Below are positions 25,851 to 39,918 of a stretch of 64,000 nucleotides of DNA, in pieces (position 1 is the first letter of the stretch; every line of letters begins with the position of its first letter). The notes beneath the pieces are model-generated. The model saw only the letters and a list, made by a program, of their open reading frames with translations. It ran no database searches and was not told the origin of the DNA. The position numbers and the translations under genes are program-made. This stretch comes from Polydactylus sextarius (lineage: Eukaryota; Chordata; Actinopteri; Polynemidae), in assembly GCA_016801845.1 (NCBI GenBank), contig CM028926.1:5616501-5680500 (forward strand), written 5' to 3'.

Positions 25851-27663
25851 CAGTTGCATTCAACATTTTCTGTTTCCCACTGTCTTTGCTCTCCCTCTGA
25901 CTGAGCATGGTGGACCTCTCATGTTTCTCCATACAAACCACAAAGACTCATGACAACTGTTATCTCTTTGTGAACATAAAGCACAACTCATGCTGCATAT
26001 TAGGTGTTTTCTGGTGGAAAAATATTGGTGGAATTTTCTTTCACATTCGCTTTCATTAAGTATGTCTGTGAGCATGTGAAACTGGACACATGTGCCTTCC
26101 CATGCAAAGGTGGCTGCTGTGACAGAAAGGGGCAAAGCACTGTACGTGCGCAAATCATGTTGAGTACGTGCCTGCCTGTGTGAAAATGTGTGCATCTGAC
26201 TTTTAGCCCCACGGTGACTGCAAAACTGTGCGTATGTGTGACCACACTGAAGTGAACATGCCCGCCACAAAAGGAGAAAATGAGAGAGAATTGGAGAACA
26301 AAAAGAGAGGCAGGCGTCAGAAGCGCAGCGGAGTACTGTCTGTATAAATGTGGGTATGAAAAGACACACATGCATACAGGCACATGTTTAGAAAAACACA
26401 CACAGCAGGCTGACACAAAGCCGCACACCCACAGGTTTCACTTCTGCCTGGTGTGGCAGCACTCTTGAAACACCAGTACACTCGGGTGAAGGTTCATGAA
26501 CAGGTCAGGGCACAAATACACGTACGCCCAAGCAGAAATTAGTTTTACTCCACATAGGGGCAATTATGAAGTTTGAGATCAAACAAGGTAGAAATGCTAT
26601 TTTGCATTTATTTTCACAATTATATGTAAAGTGTCTGTAAAGCATGGCTGAGAAAAAACTGTCACTGTTAGTAAAACCGGATGGGAAGGCCTGTAGGGCA
26701 CCAATGAAGGCATGTACAAAAAAAGAAAAAAATAGTCACACACCCACTAAACAGAAAACGACCGGCGGAGGAATGTGTCACAGTGCCAGTATGTGCTTGT
26801 CACTCAGGAACAAGCAAATCTGTTAGAATCAGAGTTTAGGAAGTTGAGCTGGTAAATGCGCTAAAGCATGCAGGCATTGCTACAGAGGAACTAAGTACAT
26901 GAGAAAATGTGTTTGTAGACGACAATACAGAGTTATACTGAGATGAGGAACTTGACCCTGGGAAACAAGCATGAGCTGCGTTGTGCCTCATTTGCATGAT
27001 GACACTATCAGAATATTTCTTAATCGAGCCACAGGCTTTATCTGTGACCTTATGAACCCCAGAACTACAAACTACAGAAATATTTTCTTAAAAAAAATTA
27101 GTACATGCTTTCTGCTGTGTTTTAGGGGATTTTACACTGGTCTGAAACATGTTAGTGTGTGTGTGTGTGCTTCTGTTTGTGTTCAGCACATGTGACAAAC
27201 TAAGTGTGTGTGTCAGAGCGTCGACAGGGGCGAGAGCAGCGCTGGTTGGGGGGAGAGGTTGCGGGTGTTGGAGGGGGTGGGCGAGTCTTTCTCATGGCCT
27301 CTGAGCCCTCTCTGGACCCTGTTCTCGTTGTGCGATTGGTTAACTCCCAGACACTGTCACTGAGACCAGACACAGCACAGCACACACACGTATTTCATAG
27401 AAAGAGAATAAGAAGAGGAGAGGAAGAGAGAGCGAGAGGAGGAAGAGAAAAAAAAAAGACAGTTAGGAAGACAGACAGGCTGACACAAATTCAAGAAGAC
27501 AGGGTGGGGTGACGATGTGAGCCGTAAAGATAAAGTGGGTTAAAATGAACGTGACACTGAACGTCAAAAAGTCAACGTGTCAGTCAGTGTTACAGTTAAT
27601 CAGTGAGGCAGCTTGTGCTGCAAACATCACCATTAACCGGCTTTCTCTCTGTCAAAGAAAGAG

Positions 27664-27678
27664 CCTGCCCCCTGCTGA
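27664..27678 (-). promoter_or_regulatory. CTCF-like core motif
   Basis: On the minus strand this reads TCAGCAGGGGGCAGG, 13 of 15 to the CTCF core. Confidence 0.45.
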
Positions 27679-28419
27679 CCACATTTTTGACTGCACACAG
27701 AATCTGATGTGTGAGGCAAAGGTCTGTTCTCATGGGTAAAATAGCTGTAAGCAGAAGTAGCAAACACAGGAAGGACTTTATATTTGTGATATCAAACATG
27801 AAAAACCGCTTGCTAGACGAGACAGCTGCTCTATGCTATTATTATTATCCTTATTATTGGAGCTGTGATGACAAACAAACACATTTCATTTGGCGATGCT
27901 TAAGATAAAAGACGTATATTTAAATACAGCTAAAATTATTGAGTTAAAAGGCAAATGCCACGATAGATGCCACGTGGAAACACTTGTCTTCTTCCTGTGG
28001 CTTCACAGTTTCGGTGAAAGTGTGTAAAACAAACAGTCAACCTCACACAGCTTCTGTTATAGGGATTGAAAGAGTACTACAAATACATCTCAATCAACAG
28101 TAAACATGCTTAAATATCTCTCAATAAAGATATGACAAGATAGATGGTTTGACTTAAGAAGCAAAACTAAAAGCACAACTGTATGATGTCAATTCTGACT
28201 AACAATTCTGAGTAAATGCACCTGTGACATTGTGACTGTTTCAAGATGAATACACTCTACCGATGCACTTAAATGTCCTAAATATCTTATTAATACTATT
28301 CCTCACAGAATATATCTCAAGGATTTTAAAGAAAACTTCAGCTAAATATTCCAGTAACAGTAGAAGGTTACTCTCAGCTCCCTCTCTTTCTAAAAGCAGT
28401 TGAGCACAGTGATATAATA

Positions 28420-28574
28420 CAGTGATTCCCAACCACTGTTCAGTTTTACTAAATTACTAAAAATGACTGAAAATGTATTTTATCATATATATCTTTTGTG
28501 ACATTTTTGTTTGGTGGTGTGCCGCGGGATTCTTCTAATGTAAAATATGTGTCGTGGGTCAATGAAGGTTGGGA
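28420..28574 (+). mobile_element. nonautonomous hAT-like relic
   Basis: Begins CAGTGATTCCCAACC and ends CAATGAAGGTTGGGA, i.e. imperfect inverted termini around CCCAACC/GGTTGGG. Inside is the characteristic GTGGTGTGCCGCGGGAT...TAAAATATGTGTCGTGGGTC, common in fish hAT-type MITEs. A short A18 tract follows it. No transposase is present. Confidence 0.65.
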
Positions 28575-28575
28575 G

Positions 28576-28593
28576 AAAAAAAAAAAAAAAAAA
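28576..28593 (+). repeat. A18 homopolymer
   Basis: Directly abuts the 3' end of the hAT-like relic. Confidence 0.95.
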
Positions 28594-28838
28594 CTTCAGT
28601 TAAGGCAGATAAACTGCAGAAAGTTCTCCAAAAAGCAGAGGGGTGTCAACACCACAGCGTAATAAAATGCTACTTGTGTCAGAATAGCTTTTTCACAACC
28701 AGGGCAATCTCTCAGTACTCCTAAGCAAGACAGGCCTCAGTGAGAATACTGCACCTTTATATGTGTGACAGCGCTGAGCTGAAGCTGTGTCAGGAGACAG
28801 GAGTCCATTTAAAGAAAGCCTCGGGCACAGAGAGTGGC

Positions 28839-28859
28839 CCATTAGTCAAAAGCTAATGG
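28839..28859 (+). promoter_or_regulatory. paired homeodomain-type inverted repeat
   Basis: CCATTAG and CTAATGG form a perfect 7-bp inverted repeat with a 7-bp spacer. It lies in a repeat-free block (28741-28930) that also carries an octamer-like ATGCAAAG. Confidence 0.4.
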
Positions 28860-29380
28860 CTGTCTTTAATATGCAAAGTCATATAGATAGACTAACAAGG
28901 CACTGACCCAGAGCAGGCAGGATTAAAACAATAGTTTATACAGTAGTCTCTGTTGAGCTGCCCATAAATCACCTTCAGTATCAACACACCTTAAGAGTGT
29001 TTCTATAGATTATACACACTCACTTGTGGGTGTGTATACAGACGCCCTGCAGCAGGTCTGGCACTTCGGTGTTAGCACAATTGGCGAGGTTGTTTATCCC
29101 ACAGTCAGCTGGTAATCCCTCTGTTAGTCTAAGCGCTGCCCTTACGAGTAGGAGACACACCAGGCACGTGGGCACACACACACACACTTATACACAAAAT
29201 CATCATGTATTTAAAATATAGTGAGGTTTTCTCTTCTCCAGTCAAAGATAAGGCTGAAGTTTTATTATTATCAACATTTTCTGTGAATAAAAATCAAAGC
29301 AATCACAGCCAAAGTCCATCATTCAGTGCTTTCTGACTTCCTCTGCTGTGCGTGTAGCACAAAAGCAGTCTAACATTGGA

Positions 29381-29532
29381 AAGTCAAGTCAAGCCAGATT
29401 TTATTTATGTATTCAAAATCACAAATCTGCCTAAAGGGCCTTTTGCAAACCGAGTAACATAAAACACCCGTCCTTAGACCATCAAACTGAAAAAGAAAAA
29501 TTCCCCCAAAAGTTTCTTTAATGGGGGGGTGG
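29381..29532 (+). repeat. degenerate teleost interspersed repeat
   Basis: AAGTCAAGTCAAGCCAGATT, TTATTTATG, AAATCACAAATCTGCC, CCGTCCTTAGACC and AAAAATTCCCCCAAAA follow in the order of a very common fish repeat: a 3' tail-like unit with TTTATTTATATAGCCCAAAATCAC, then CTGTCCTTAGACCC, then AAACTCCCC. It is heavily diverged. I do not assign the class. Confidence 0.65.
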
Positions 29533-32500
29533 GGCTGGTTGAGGGTAACGTTAGGTGACAGATATGTATTTTTATTTATCTATTTTTTATCTCGAGCCCA
29601 TTCAAGGCTCTATTGCAATGTCAGTGTGTTCACTACTTTGCATTAAACCAACATATTCCTCAAAATCTTGCGTAAAATTTTTGGCCTTGTATTACAATAA
29701 CTGTGGTGCTGTCGTGACCTCTTCCATCACACCACTGTGAGGTTGACATTGGGGTTTTTTGTGAAATGTCTTGACGACTGTTGAAGTGACTTGCAATTTC
29801 CTGCAAATATTTACTGTTCTCCTGAGCAAAGCCACTTCAGTCACTATATTTCAGTAGCAGGAAGGTGCATGGGAGAGTAACTCAAAATAAAGTGTCTTTG
29901 TTCATATTGATAAATGAACACTGAGTGGATTATTGATGTGTTTTAATAGATGCTGGGAATTAAGAGATCAATAGATATTGCTTATATGAATAATATATAC
30001 AAGCCCTCGACTATACTGTTGATAGTTAGAAGGACAAAATTACGGTGGTTCATTTTCACTTAGTATCTTTTTTCATTGAATTTGTGACAATAAGAAAAAA
30101 CTTTCTTTATCCTTTAAATGCTGACACAGACAGACGGACCTTTTCATGACATTCTCTAATTTTCATCACCCCGGATTTAACCATAACACATACATATACA
30201 CACACACATATATGTACAATACATATGTCAAAGCGGCAAAAACAAAAAAGAATACATTCACAGTATTTCAAAAGGGTTCTCCAGTGCTGGCCCTGCACAT
30301 TTCAAGAAGCATGCCGGCCTTGCCTTTCTAAGAGTGCTGCTCCTGTGCTCGCCTGCCAGTGCTGACGAGAGCCGGTAACCCTGGCAACAGCTGCTGAGGT
30401 GCTGCTATCTCATCTCCCTGCCCACTGATACCCATCACTTGCTCTACCTCTACTTCTCTTTCTCTCACTCTCTCTCCTGTTGTGAGTCATGATGGTGTTC
30501 ATCAACTTCCTGTGAAGCAACTTACCCTCCCTCTCCCCATAGTGCACCAAGGATATGTTTTGTCTTGTGCACGAGTGTGAACACATGCTTGTGGTACAGA
30601 TGAAAGTGATCACCAATTTTAACCTTTTGCTATTATGCCTGATTTATCTGTTTTATCATGAAGTATAGTCTTGTGTTCTGTATTATGATGTCTCAATATA
30701 GCTATGAGTCTGATATTTTTTCTCTAAAAGTTCAGGTGTTTTCTACAACACTGTTTCTTTTGATGTGTTTTTCTTCTCCGTGACATTTCCCACAAGGTCA
30801 CCAGGGGTACCTGTCTACAAGTGTACATCACAGTGTTTCTGCTCCCACACAAGTCAAAACATGGTCGTTACTGTGATGAAAATAGACCCCTTCAAAGCTT
30901 GATTTTTTTTATTACTTAATAAGTTGTTATATTGGTGTAAAAAAAAAAAAAATATCATACCTAAACCTGACCCTCACACGTTTAGTATAATGATATGTGT
31001 GAAGTGAAGTGTAATAATATGTGTGAATGTACTTTCTCATGCTGTTAAAAACACTTGCGCTTTCATTTCTCTATTTACCTTTCCACAACTTTTTCCTGTC
31101 AAGTCCAGCTGTCCATACGTCTCTGTGATACATGTGTACAGGTGGAAGATTGTTATACAGTTAGGAGCCAACACTGTGATTCAGGGGCTTCCAGCATCCG
31201 ATATGCAGAGAAGATAAGGTGTGTTTGAAAGGCTAGCTACTCTGGCTAGCCAAGACCCATTCATGGCCAACAACAGCTGGCTTGGCATACACACACCTTC
31301 ATCTCTCTGATCTGGCCCCAGACTCTGACAGCAGATCATAATCACATCCATTCAAGATTCAATCAACATTTCTGGAACAGCAAGAAGACTGAATGAGAAA
31401 TATGCATCTTGGCCGAAGCATATGTGTTTCATTGATATTAAATGACTTTTTAGAGAGAAAAGTGTACTTTTTATTGGAAAGATACACGAATATAACGGCA
31501 ATGAAAGTCTAGTTCATGGGTATAAATGTGCGTCTTTGTTCATGCGAGTGTATGTGTGTGTGTGGCCTACTACCACGAAGTATGAGCACGGTTCAGAATA
31601 AAAGCAAACCACAGTGAGGCAAAAACAGGTCACCAAATGCTACCAAGATAAGTGAACACACATAAACAGATCGACATGCCAAAAAGCTGCAACATTGCAC
31701 ACACTATGAGATAACAGAACGCTGTTGCATGCTTTAAAACCCCAAATTCACGCTATGCACTTTTTAGTATTGTTAATTTTTTTTTTTTAAAGGCACTTTT
31801 TTACATGCAAATTAAGGTGTTTTGCACATTCTCTTTGAAATGAGTTCCCTTGATGTCTTCCTTGTGTTTTCAGTGGTTTTAGAAAAAAAATATCTTGTTC
31901 TTGAAAACAAGAGATAAACGACCTCTTAAGTCTGTCATCTGCATAATTATAGAAATAGCTTTTCTAGAACAATATTTCAGAATTCATTGCTTTGGACAGC
32001 GAGTCATATATATAGTTATTCTTCCCAAAACCAAAATATCAAACATCTTTTAGTAAAGAAAAATCTATCTCTGAAACAATTGCAATGATCTCAAACAATA
32101 CAAAAAAGATTTCCACGTGAATATGAGCGTACACGACTTACACTTTGAGTAGGAGAATGGAAGAGAAAGGATATAAATTATGTTCACAGATCATATATTA
32201 AACAGCTACCTAAAACCACCAATACCATTATGATATATAAGGCAATTAATCTTATCTCTACTGGTGAGAATTGAGCATCATAGCCTCACTATCTGCTACA
32301 TTTCAAAAGCTTTATCTTTGTTTGAGAGTGAGAAAATGTGCACAAGATACCTGTTGAAAAAAATACCTGAAAAAAAAGGAAAAGAAAATCAAACACTATC
32401 TTTGTCACATGGATTTAATTCTTCAAAATTTGATGGAAATTTATGTTGAATGCCAATCGTTACTCCTTACTCAGCTCTTTCATGATTCTCATTTACAATA

Positions 32501-33191
32501 TGCATATGCAAAGAAAGAGGCGTACGTTAGACACGTTTACACAGATTCAAAAGACCTGACTACATCCTGTGGAAAAAAAAGTACCACAGAGAGATAGAAG
32601 GTATGAGAAGATGCTGCTGCTGATGTTAGATTATCTCATTTGGCTCACGACTGCAGGTTCATTTATCATGTGAGAGAAGATTGTGACATTTATGGCAGGA
32701 AGAAGGCCTTCCAAGGGTTTGAGGGCATGGCACAAGCACAGAGATGGAGACTGTGTCTGAGGCCAGGACAACACTCGAACTGCCTGGATTGGGGACCTCT
32801 GGGAATTGGTGAGGCCCTGTGGAGCCAGTGGTGGCTTAGGTTTCTGCCCTGACACATTCACAAATGCTACACAAACATACACACACAAACATGCAAACAA
32901 CTTTGGCATGTGGTGTCATTGTTGTACAAACATCATTTTCATATCCACAGCACGCACGCATGCACACGTCGACACAGACACACAATCTCAGGCTCATATC
33001 AATATGTCTAACTGTGAATATATGGATGGGTACAGTAAAGTCTCGATTTAGCTTTTTCACTTCATAGAAAATGAGACCTGTCAGCGATGAGTTACACTTG
33101 TGGTGCAGTGTTCCATGGACTGTAATGATGCATAAAACATCCAACAACCACTGATTTACTTTTGCTTTTAATTATTGCTTGGCCCATACAG

Positions 33192-33207
33192 TCTCTCTCT
33201 CTCTCTC

Positions 33208-33263
<56 letters not shown>
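33192..33263 (+). repeat. (CT)8 plus (GT)26 compound microsatellite
   Basis: CT tract at 33192-33207, then a perfect GT tract at 33211-33263. Confidence 0.97.
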
Positions 33264-33270
<7 letters not shown>

Positions 33271-34519
33271 GGGAGCAAGACCCACAGAGTGCACTGACAG
33301 GGCAGAGGTACTTCCACCCTCTCTTGTGCAGCACAACACAACAGCAAACCACAAAGTCACTTCTGCTACCTCTACTGGAACAAAAGGTCAAATACAGTCG
33401 TGAACCTACTTTCAGTCAAGTCCAGTTCCCTTTGACTGCAACTCTTGTCTACAAAATTTACTTTTGGATTGATTTATTTTGGATTGATTTATTTATACAT
33501 TTTCTATTTGCACGTTCTTCACATACTCTTAAAAAAAAAATCCCCAAAAAAGGCAACTGGAGAAAAGCAACAGCATCAGAGAAAACCTCAAATTCACAGA
33601 TGAGAATAATGCAACTTTTGACACTATACTTCCATCGCCTTTGGGGATAAAATATTTCACTATGTAGTTAATTTTACTGTAAACTTTCATATCTTTTCTA
33701 CACATTCAGTAGCGGCTTTAGCAACTAAGCTCCCATGTTGCACCAATTTTTAACTCAACATGACAGAAAATAAAAGTGTACTTTTGCAACACATATTAAG
33801 ATTAGAGAAATAGACCCATGCAGAGTTACAAAATCACACCACCGTAGCTTAGAATGGTTAGACCTATTCGATGAATGTCTTTCATAATAACTTCATTTAT
33901 CTTTATTCAGGTGAAGTGAAACTGGTCACAGAGACAGGAATACCACAGAAGCCAGAAGCTAAAGGTCTTGACCCCTGGGTCAGCTGAACTGCAGCATGTG
34001 TGGGACTAAAAAAAAAGCCACCATAGAGAGAACTCCTGATGCTGGCCGCCTGTGTGGCTTCCCCATCAGTCACTGCTTCCCTGTCTGCAGGGGAAGCAGG
34101 ACAGTGCCAGGGTGCAGTATTTTATGAGCTGGCCTCAACCAAACTCCCCACATTCCCACAAGCATTGCGCTAAAGGACGTGACTTTGGCCATGCGTCTGC
34201 TACAGCCAAACCACAGAAAACGTGTGCACTCAGCATGATAACACATACACATATATGTACTTACATATGAGCACGTCAGACTTTGGTAACAACACAGTCA
34301 TTGGACTTTCCATATGAAGAATAAGAAATTACACTATTTGTGCCAAAATTAACTATGAATCATTGAAACATTCACTCAGAACATATTCTAAATTTAATGT
34401 TCACGCACTAGTTTTCTGACCAAAGTTTATGACCATAACACAACCACGATCTGTGAAAGGAAAGTTGTTCAAGCGCTGTCACATGATCCAAACATGTTAT
34501 GAAACCTGTGCAGTTTTGG

Positions 34520-34600
34520 TAATAATAATATTAATAATAATTTTATTTGTATAGCAACTTTCATACAAACAATGAAGCTCAAAGTGTTTTACAATGAGAA
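34520..34600 (+). repeat. degenerate teleost repeat fragment
   Basis: An AAT-rich leader, then TTTTATTTGTATAGCAACTT, TCATACAAACAATGAAGCTC and AAAGTGTTTTACAATGAG. This resembles the widespread fish unit in which TATAGCACCTTTCATAC precedes GCAGCTCAAAGTGCTTTAC. A fragment only. Confidence 0.6.
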
Positions 34601-37600
34601 TGGTACAAATAATTTAAGAGTGAAGAGCTAATCCTCAATGTGCTTGTACAAATTTGTACAAATGTACAACAACTGCTTCATTGCAGTTGCCAAAGTTGTT
34701 GTCATAGTTTTTCTTTATTTGTGTTGTGAGCTGACACTTGCATGTTTCAATTTGTATGCTGCTGATGTTGTAAGTACTGCAAGAGCTGTAATGACGGACA
34801 TGACTGACTCACTGATGATGTCTCATGTCACAGATCACATTTTTAACTAAAGGTTGGGAATGATTTCATCTTCAAGGAAACTTTTTGATTCATGCAGAGA
34901 TCAGAAAATTTAGCAGAAACTGGTCACAACAGATCATGTGATATAATTCAGAGCTCTTATCTACTTGAAAAAAACATCTTGAGAATCTCTAAAAACATCA
35001 TTTCTCAATGAGGTTCTATGTGTGTTTAGGTAAAAGGCATAATTTTCTGTGTTCATGTGATAGTAACGTAAGTAAAGCATTAAGTGTCAGTTATCAGAGA
35101 TGGGTGGACATCTCTGTAGACAGGGCTAAAAAAACACAAAAAAACCCCAAAAACTTTACCCTGAACCCAGCACTCCCTGAGACTAAATGATTAACAGCAT
35201 TAAATTCATTTTCCTCATTCTTCACACATAAGATTGCAAGCTCTCTATAGAGTTCATGACCAATACCAGAACAATGGAGCAACGTCCATGATACTAATAA
35301 ATTTCTTCCTCATTTGGCTGTTGTGCACACACAGAAGGACGATCATTCACGTGTGTCAACATGTGTTGTTAAGAAGTTTGTTTCATTCTACTGCACCAAC
35401 ATTCAGTGGGAACAAATGCAGCAACAAGGCAGCAAAGCTGAAAAAAGACACAGGGAAACATAAGTGTAACCACTGTGCAATAGAAAGTATTAAACGGAAA
35501 GATCAGATCTGAACACAGTGTAGGTCGGTTGCAAAACACGAAATGTAAAGGTAAATAAAAAAGGTTTGATACATGTTTTCCATTATTTTTGAACTTTTTT
35601 ACTACCTAAAACTTGAGTTCCAGGCCTCCACTGTCTGGTTTAAAAGAAGACCCGGTATTAGGAAAATGTTGGCCCCTCCGTCATGTGAGAATCCTCTGTA
35701 CCCTAACTCTGGCCAAATAATGTTCCCTACTAGCATAAACTAGTCTACAAATCTACGAAGGGTGGACATGTAGAATTCCAGTGGCCTTTCCCAACTGTCA
35801 CACAATCAAGTGCCATATACTCTAATAAAACTAAAGGTTTCCATGTTCTGCTCCAGCATGGTACTCAAACACAGTGATAAATACTTGACAGTGCTGTGAA
35901 AATCATGAGTGCAAATCAACACAATCTTCCCCCGTGACTCAGATTGCAGAGTACAAAGCAGGTTTTGAAAAGGAAGGCATTCAGTGGGTTTCAAGTGTGT
36001 GTTGGCATATCCTGTGTGAGGTTGACCAGAGATAGATTACACACCCAAAGTGTGTGGTGACCTGTGCTGCAGCCAACCAGCAGTGGTTTAGATTGTAGCA
36101 CTAAATCATTTCATATCACAGCCATATCTGCTCTTCCCATGGCAGTTAGGAGCCACAATCTTAACCCACACAGTCACTACAGGAATGTACAATGCAACAA
36201 ACTTGGTTTTCAACAAGTTACCAAATTTAAACAAATCGCACATTTAAAAAAAAGAATGTATATAAATCTGACATGATGAGATGTTGAAGCAACATACACC
36301 TGCAGTGTGTAGGATTATCTATAGATGAACATGGAAAATGATCTTTACGCAACATGAAAGTGACAAGCTTTCCATTGAGGTCGTTTAGAGTACTGAGGTT
36401 TCAGAGGTTTTTGCAAGATGCATCTTTACATCATGTTGCAGCTTTCACTGTACAACATACAGTATTAGTGAATAATAGATATGAGGCAGTGGGGATGAGT
36501 TGTTTGGAACAGAGGAAAGCAGGCCATCCATAGCTTCCATTTATTAAATCTTTATTTTAAAAAAGAAACTAGAGGAGGGACTTGCAAGATCTTGGAGAAA
36601 AGCATGATTTGTAGCTTTGGTTTCTTGAACAGAGGGGATGAGAAGCTGAATAAATAATTTAAACAGGTTTTACGTGTTCCCTGTGTGCTCACTGAGATAT
36701 ATGAGTTGTATGTATTTAAACACGCATAATGTACAAGAGCTGTCCTTAAAATTTTGTCAGACCAACACTGACATCTATTGGTGGCATAGTCTCTAAACAT
36801 GCAGACAGGAAGAGGTTCCATCAAAGCCTCTACCTAAAAAGTCTTCAGCCCAGTCTCAGTGTAAAAGATTGGTCATAATTACCAGAAAATAGCAGTGACA
36901 TTTTCTAATAAAGAAGATATATGAAACAAGAGGGAAGTCCGTGTCTGCTGGCAATTAAAAATGACAAGAAATCTCATGACATTCATTAACTAGGAAGTAT
37001 GTTGCTGTAGGTTTCAGTTTATTATTCGTGCAGCTTAAAAATACCCAGATTTCATTTGTGTTGAGTAGTGATTATTGACTACAGATGCCAAAACATAACA
37101 ACAGTTTAAGTGAATGAAACACCAACCACTTGGAACAATTGACACCTGGTAATGACACTTAATAGCACCGACTCCTCTCTGTAAGAATGGTCGCTGGCAT
37201 AAAAAGGTAAATTGTGCACTGTTATTAAAGGTCTGAATCATCTTAGAAAAAGGTTAGCGTTCTCTTTTTCTTTTAGGACAGAATCATCCGTGTTGCTGAA
37301 ATCTGGGAATGGAATGGCTGCTATGGAAGCACAGTCATGCGTCAGTGGAAAGAAAAAAAAACACTGAGTAAACATATTAGTTTAATAAAAGGATTCACAC
37401 TGTGCCATATTAGCCTGTGGTCACAAAGTATATTTGACTACATAAGCTATTTTTAAAAAACGGTGATGTTTGCAGATACACTTATAAAAATGCTAACATT
37501 TTTGGGACTGGTCCGCGGGGCACTTATGTAAAACATGGAGGTGGCACAAAGCAGCAGATCTCCAGCTAGGTCTTACAATACCAGTACCTTTCTGTGTTTC

Positions 37601-37654
37601 TCTGTCAAGGTTAGCCAGGGGAGATAATACAAAGATGTGTGAGCATGTGTATGT

Positions 37655-37674
37655 GGGGGAGGGGATTGGGGGGG
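37655..37674 (+). other. G-quadruplex-capable G-rich stretch
   Basis: G5-A-G4-ATT-G7 allows four G3 runs if the last run is split by one G. Confidence 0.5.
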
Positions 37675-38003
37675 TGAGTCATCTGGATGAGTCATATGCT
37701 GTGTGTGTGTGGACAACTCAGGGAAGGATGGATAGGGAGAGGAAGGCTGGGGTGTTCAGGCCGGGGTGGAATGGCTAAGGTGTCACGGTGCTTCATGTGA
37801 CTAAATCAATGGTTGGCAGATGTGTTAAGTTGCTGTCTGACATCCTCGCGTCAGAATAAATGATAATATCAATATGGAAAAAAACCTTCTGCTGCTGTAT
37901 GCTCTGTCTGATACATTTTTTATGTATTCCTGTGAGGCAGAATGACGAATACAGTTAAAAAAAAAATCATTCACGAGCTCCAGCTTGTTATGTGCATTCA
38001 CAA

Positions 38004-38018
38004 CCAGCAGGGGGCCCC
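38004..38018 (+). promoter_or_regulatory. CTCF-like core motif
   Basis: CCAGCAGGGGGCCCC, 14 of 15 to the CTCF core. Confidence 0.5.
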
Positions 38019-39898
38019 TAAATGTGCAGATTCAAGGCAACGTCTCAATGGGAGCTTTACAGTAGATGAACAATAAGAGCCTAAGAGACTATGAAAAAAA
38101 AAAGTTTCATAGAAAATGTAGGCAAATAACAAAAAAGGTCTGTTACGTTTCAACATGAAGTGTTTACAGCTGCATTTCACCAATCCTTCAGTGTATTTCA
38201 AAGTTTCATTCAGGGCTCATCCTCTCACTCTTCTACGCTCTCACCCCTCCACCCTCCTCTTTTCTTCTTTGTCCCTTGGGGAATAGGTTTACATCAAAGA
38301 CCACTGTATTACCCTCATGCTACAGCGCTCACTTTATCTCTCATTCTCAGCCTACATTATGGTATGTTGCCTTTTCACATACTACAGACAACATGAGTTA
38401 CATTAATGAAAAGATGGAGGATTTTAAATGAATGGCAGATATTAGTGTATGAGAAGCAGCAGGAGTTCGCTAAAGTGTGTTACCATGTTCGTAAGTTTTT
38501 CATTGGAAGAATCGTGATGAGTTGAGTCAGTCTGATGACTTTGTCCAAATCTATGTGTTTTATCCTCAGTGAGTTAGTGGAAGAGTCCAGGTCTGAACCT
38601 CCATCAAACAGCCGTCTGCCCTATAAACGATCTATAACGAACATACTGTATCCATGCGCACAAGGCAGTACAGCATCAACTTTACATGCAGTGTCTGATT
38701 TGGGGAAGGAAAAAAAAAAGAGTGAAACATCAAACATTATGATGCTGTGGCTAGTAGGACGACACATTTTGAAGAACCACAAAGACATTTTTTTTTCTTT
38801 TCATTTTTTAAACAGAGCCCACACCTGTACTGGTGAACGAACAGAATGAACAGTCACGTCTGGTGGAATCAAACTGCCTTTGGGTGAATCCTATTTAATT
38901 AATTCTCAACTCACTAACACTGGCTTTCCAACGGGTAGGGGGTGCGGGAGAGCTGAGGAGGAGGAGGAGGAAGAGGAGAGGGGTGTGTGATGAAAGATTC
39001 ATGAGCAGTGGTGATGTTAGAATGAAGATAGGGGTTTTATGTCAATGTAAGTGAAAGGGGTGCTGTAATTAAATGAGCATGTAAATAAATATGCATGAGA
39101 AACAAATACATATGCACCATAGCATGTATATTTATGTATGTATATGACATAATGTTGAGGAATGAGTGTGTGAAGCAGCAGACTGTAGGGAGAATACAGA
39201 AGAGAACACATGTGAGGTGTAAATCCCTATTTTGACAATGCACTATAGCACCACTGTTGACATGGCTCCACGGCCTCGGTTCTAACAAGCTGCGGACTGG
39301 AAACCAGGCTGAGTCTGGTGTCAGTGTTGAGCCTCAGTGCATGTAAAACTATGCAGCTGTGGTAGAATGAGGGACAGAGAAGAGGGAAGAAGAAAATAGA
39401 GTGACTGAGTGGGAAGGAAAGAGGAAGAAGAAGAAGGGTGGGTTTGGGAAGGGGGGTGAGCAGGAAGAGGACGAGTGGTAAAGCAGAATACTGATTAGTG
39501 GCGTGCGTTAGTGGTGGGGAGAAGCACTCTGCAGGTGAATGCTGAGCCATGTGGGGTCTCTTTCGTCTTTTTTTTTTTACTATCTGCAAAACGTTGCACA
39601 TGTAACCAGCAAGCAGAGAAATGAACAGAAACAGGCCAGATGGGAAGACGTGAGGAAATAGATGAGAGGAGGAGTTTGGCTGGGGTGAAAAGAGAAGAAT
39701 TGAAAGATAGTAGTTGCAGGAGGATTACTTGCACTTGCGGAATAAAAATGACACAAGGGATCAGAAAGTGTGTACAGAGATATTCCCTGGACATCAAAGC
39801 GGCGTCCCCACAGTCTCTTCTCTGGCATTTTCTCCAGCTTTCTGTCTCTTTGTCTCTTTCTCTCTCAGACACACGCAACTACTGCATTGGAGAGCAGA

Positions 39899-39918
39899 TT
39901 TTTTTTTTTTTTTTTTTT
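39899..39918 (+). repeat. T20 homopolymer
   Basis: Uninterrupted T tract. Confidence 0.95.

Larger units (their letters stand above)
8911..28419. other. intergenic, microsatellite-rich, no gene seen
   Basis: AT-rich unique DNA with dense microsatellites, long purine tracts (17040-17310, 23075-23755) and the motifs and repeats listed separately. Repeat-free, mid-GC segments that could be regulatory are 11400-11720, 12660-13020, 21420-21740 and 24420-24600. No exon with conserved protein similarity was recognised. Confidence 0.65.

Noticed and set aside
36770..36795. ATCTATTGGTGGCAT as a CTCF site
   Set aside because: The central AG of the core is replaced by TT; below the standard used for the listed sites.
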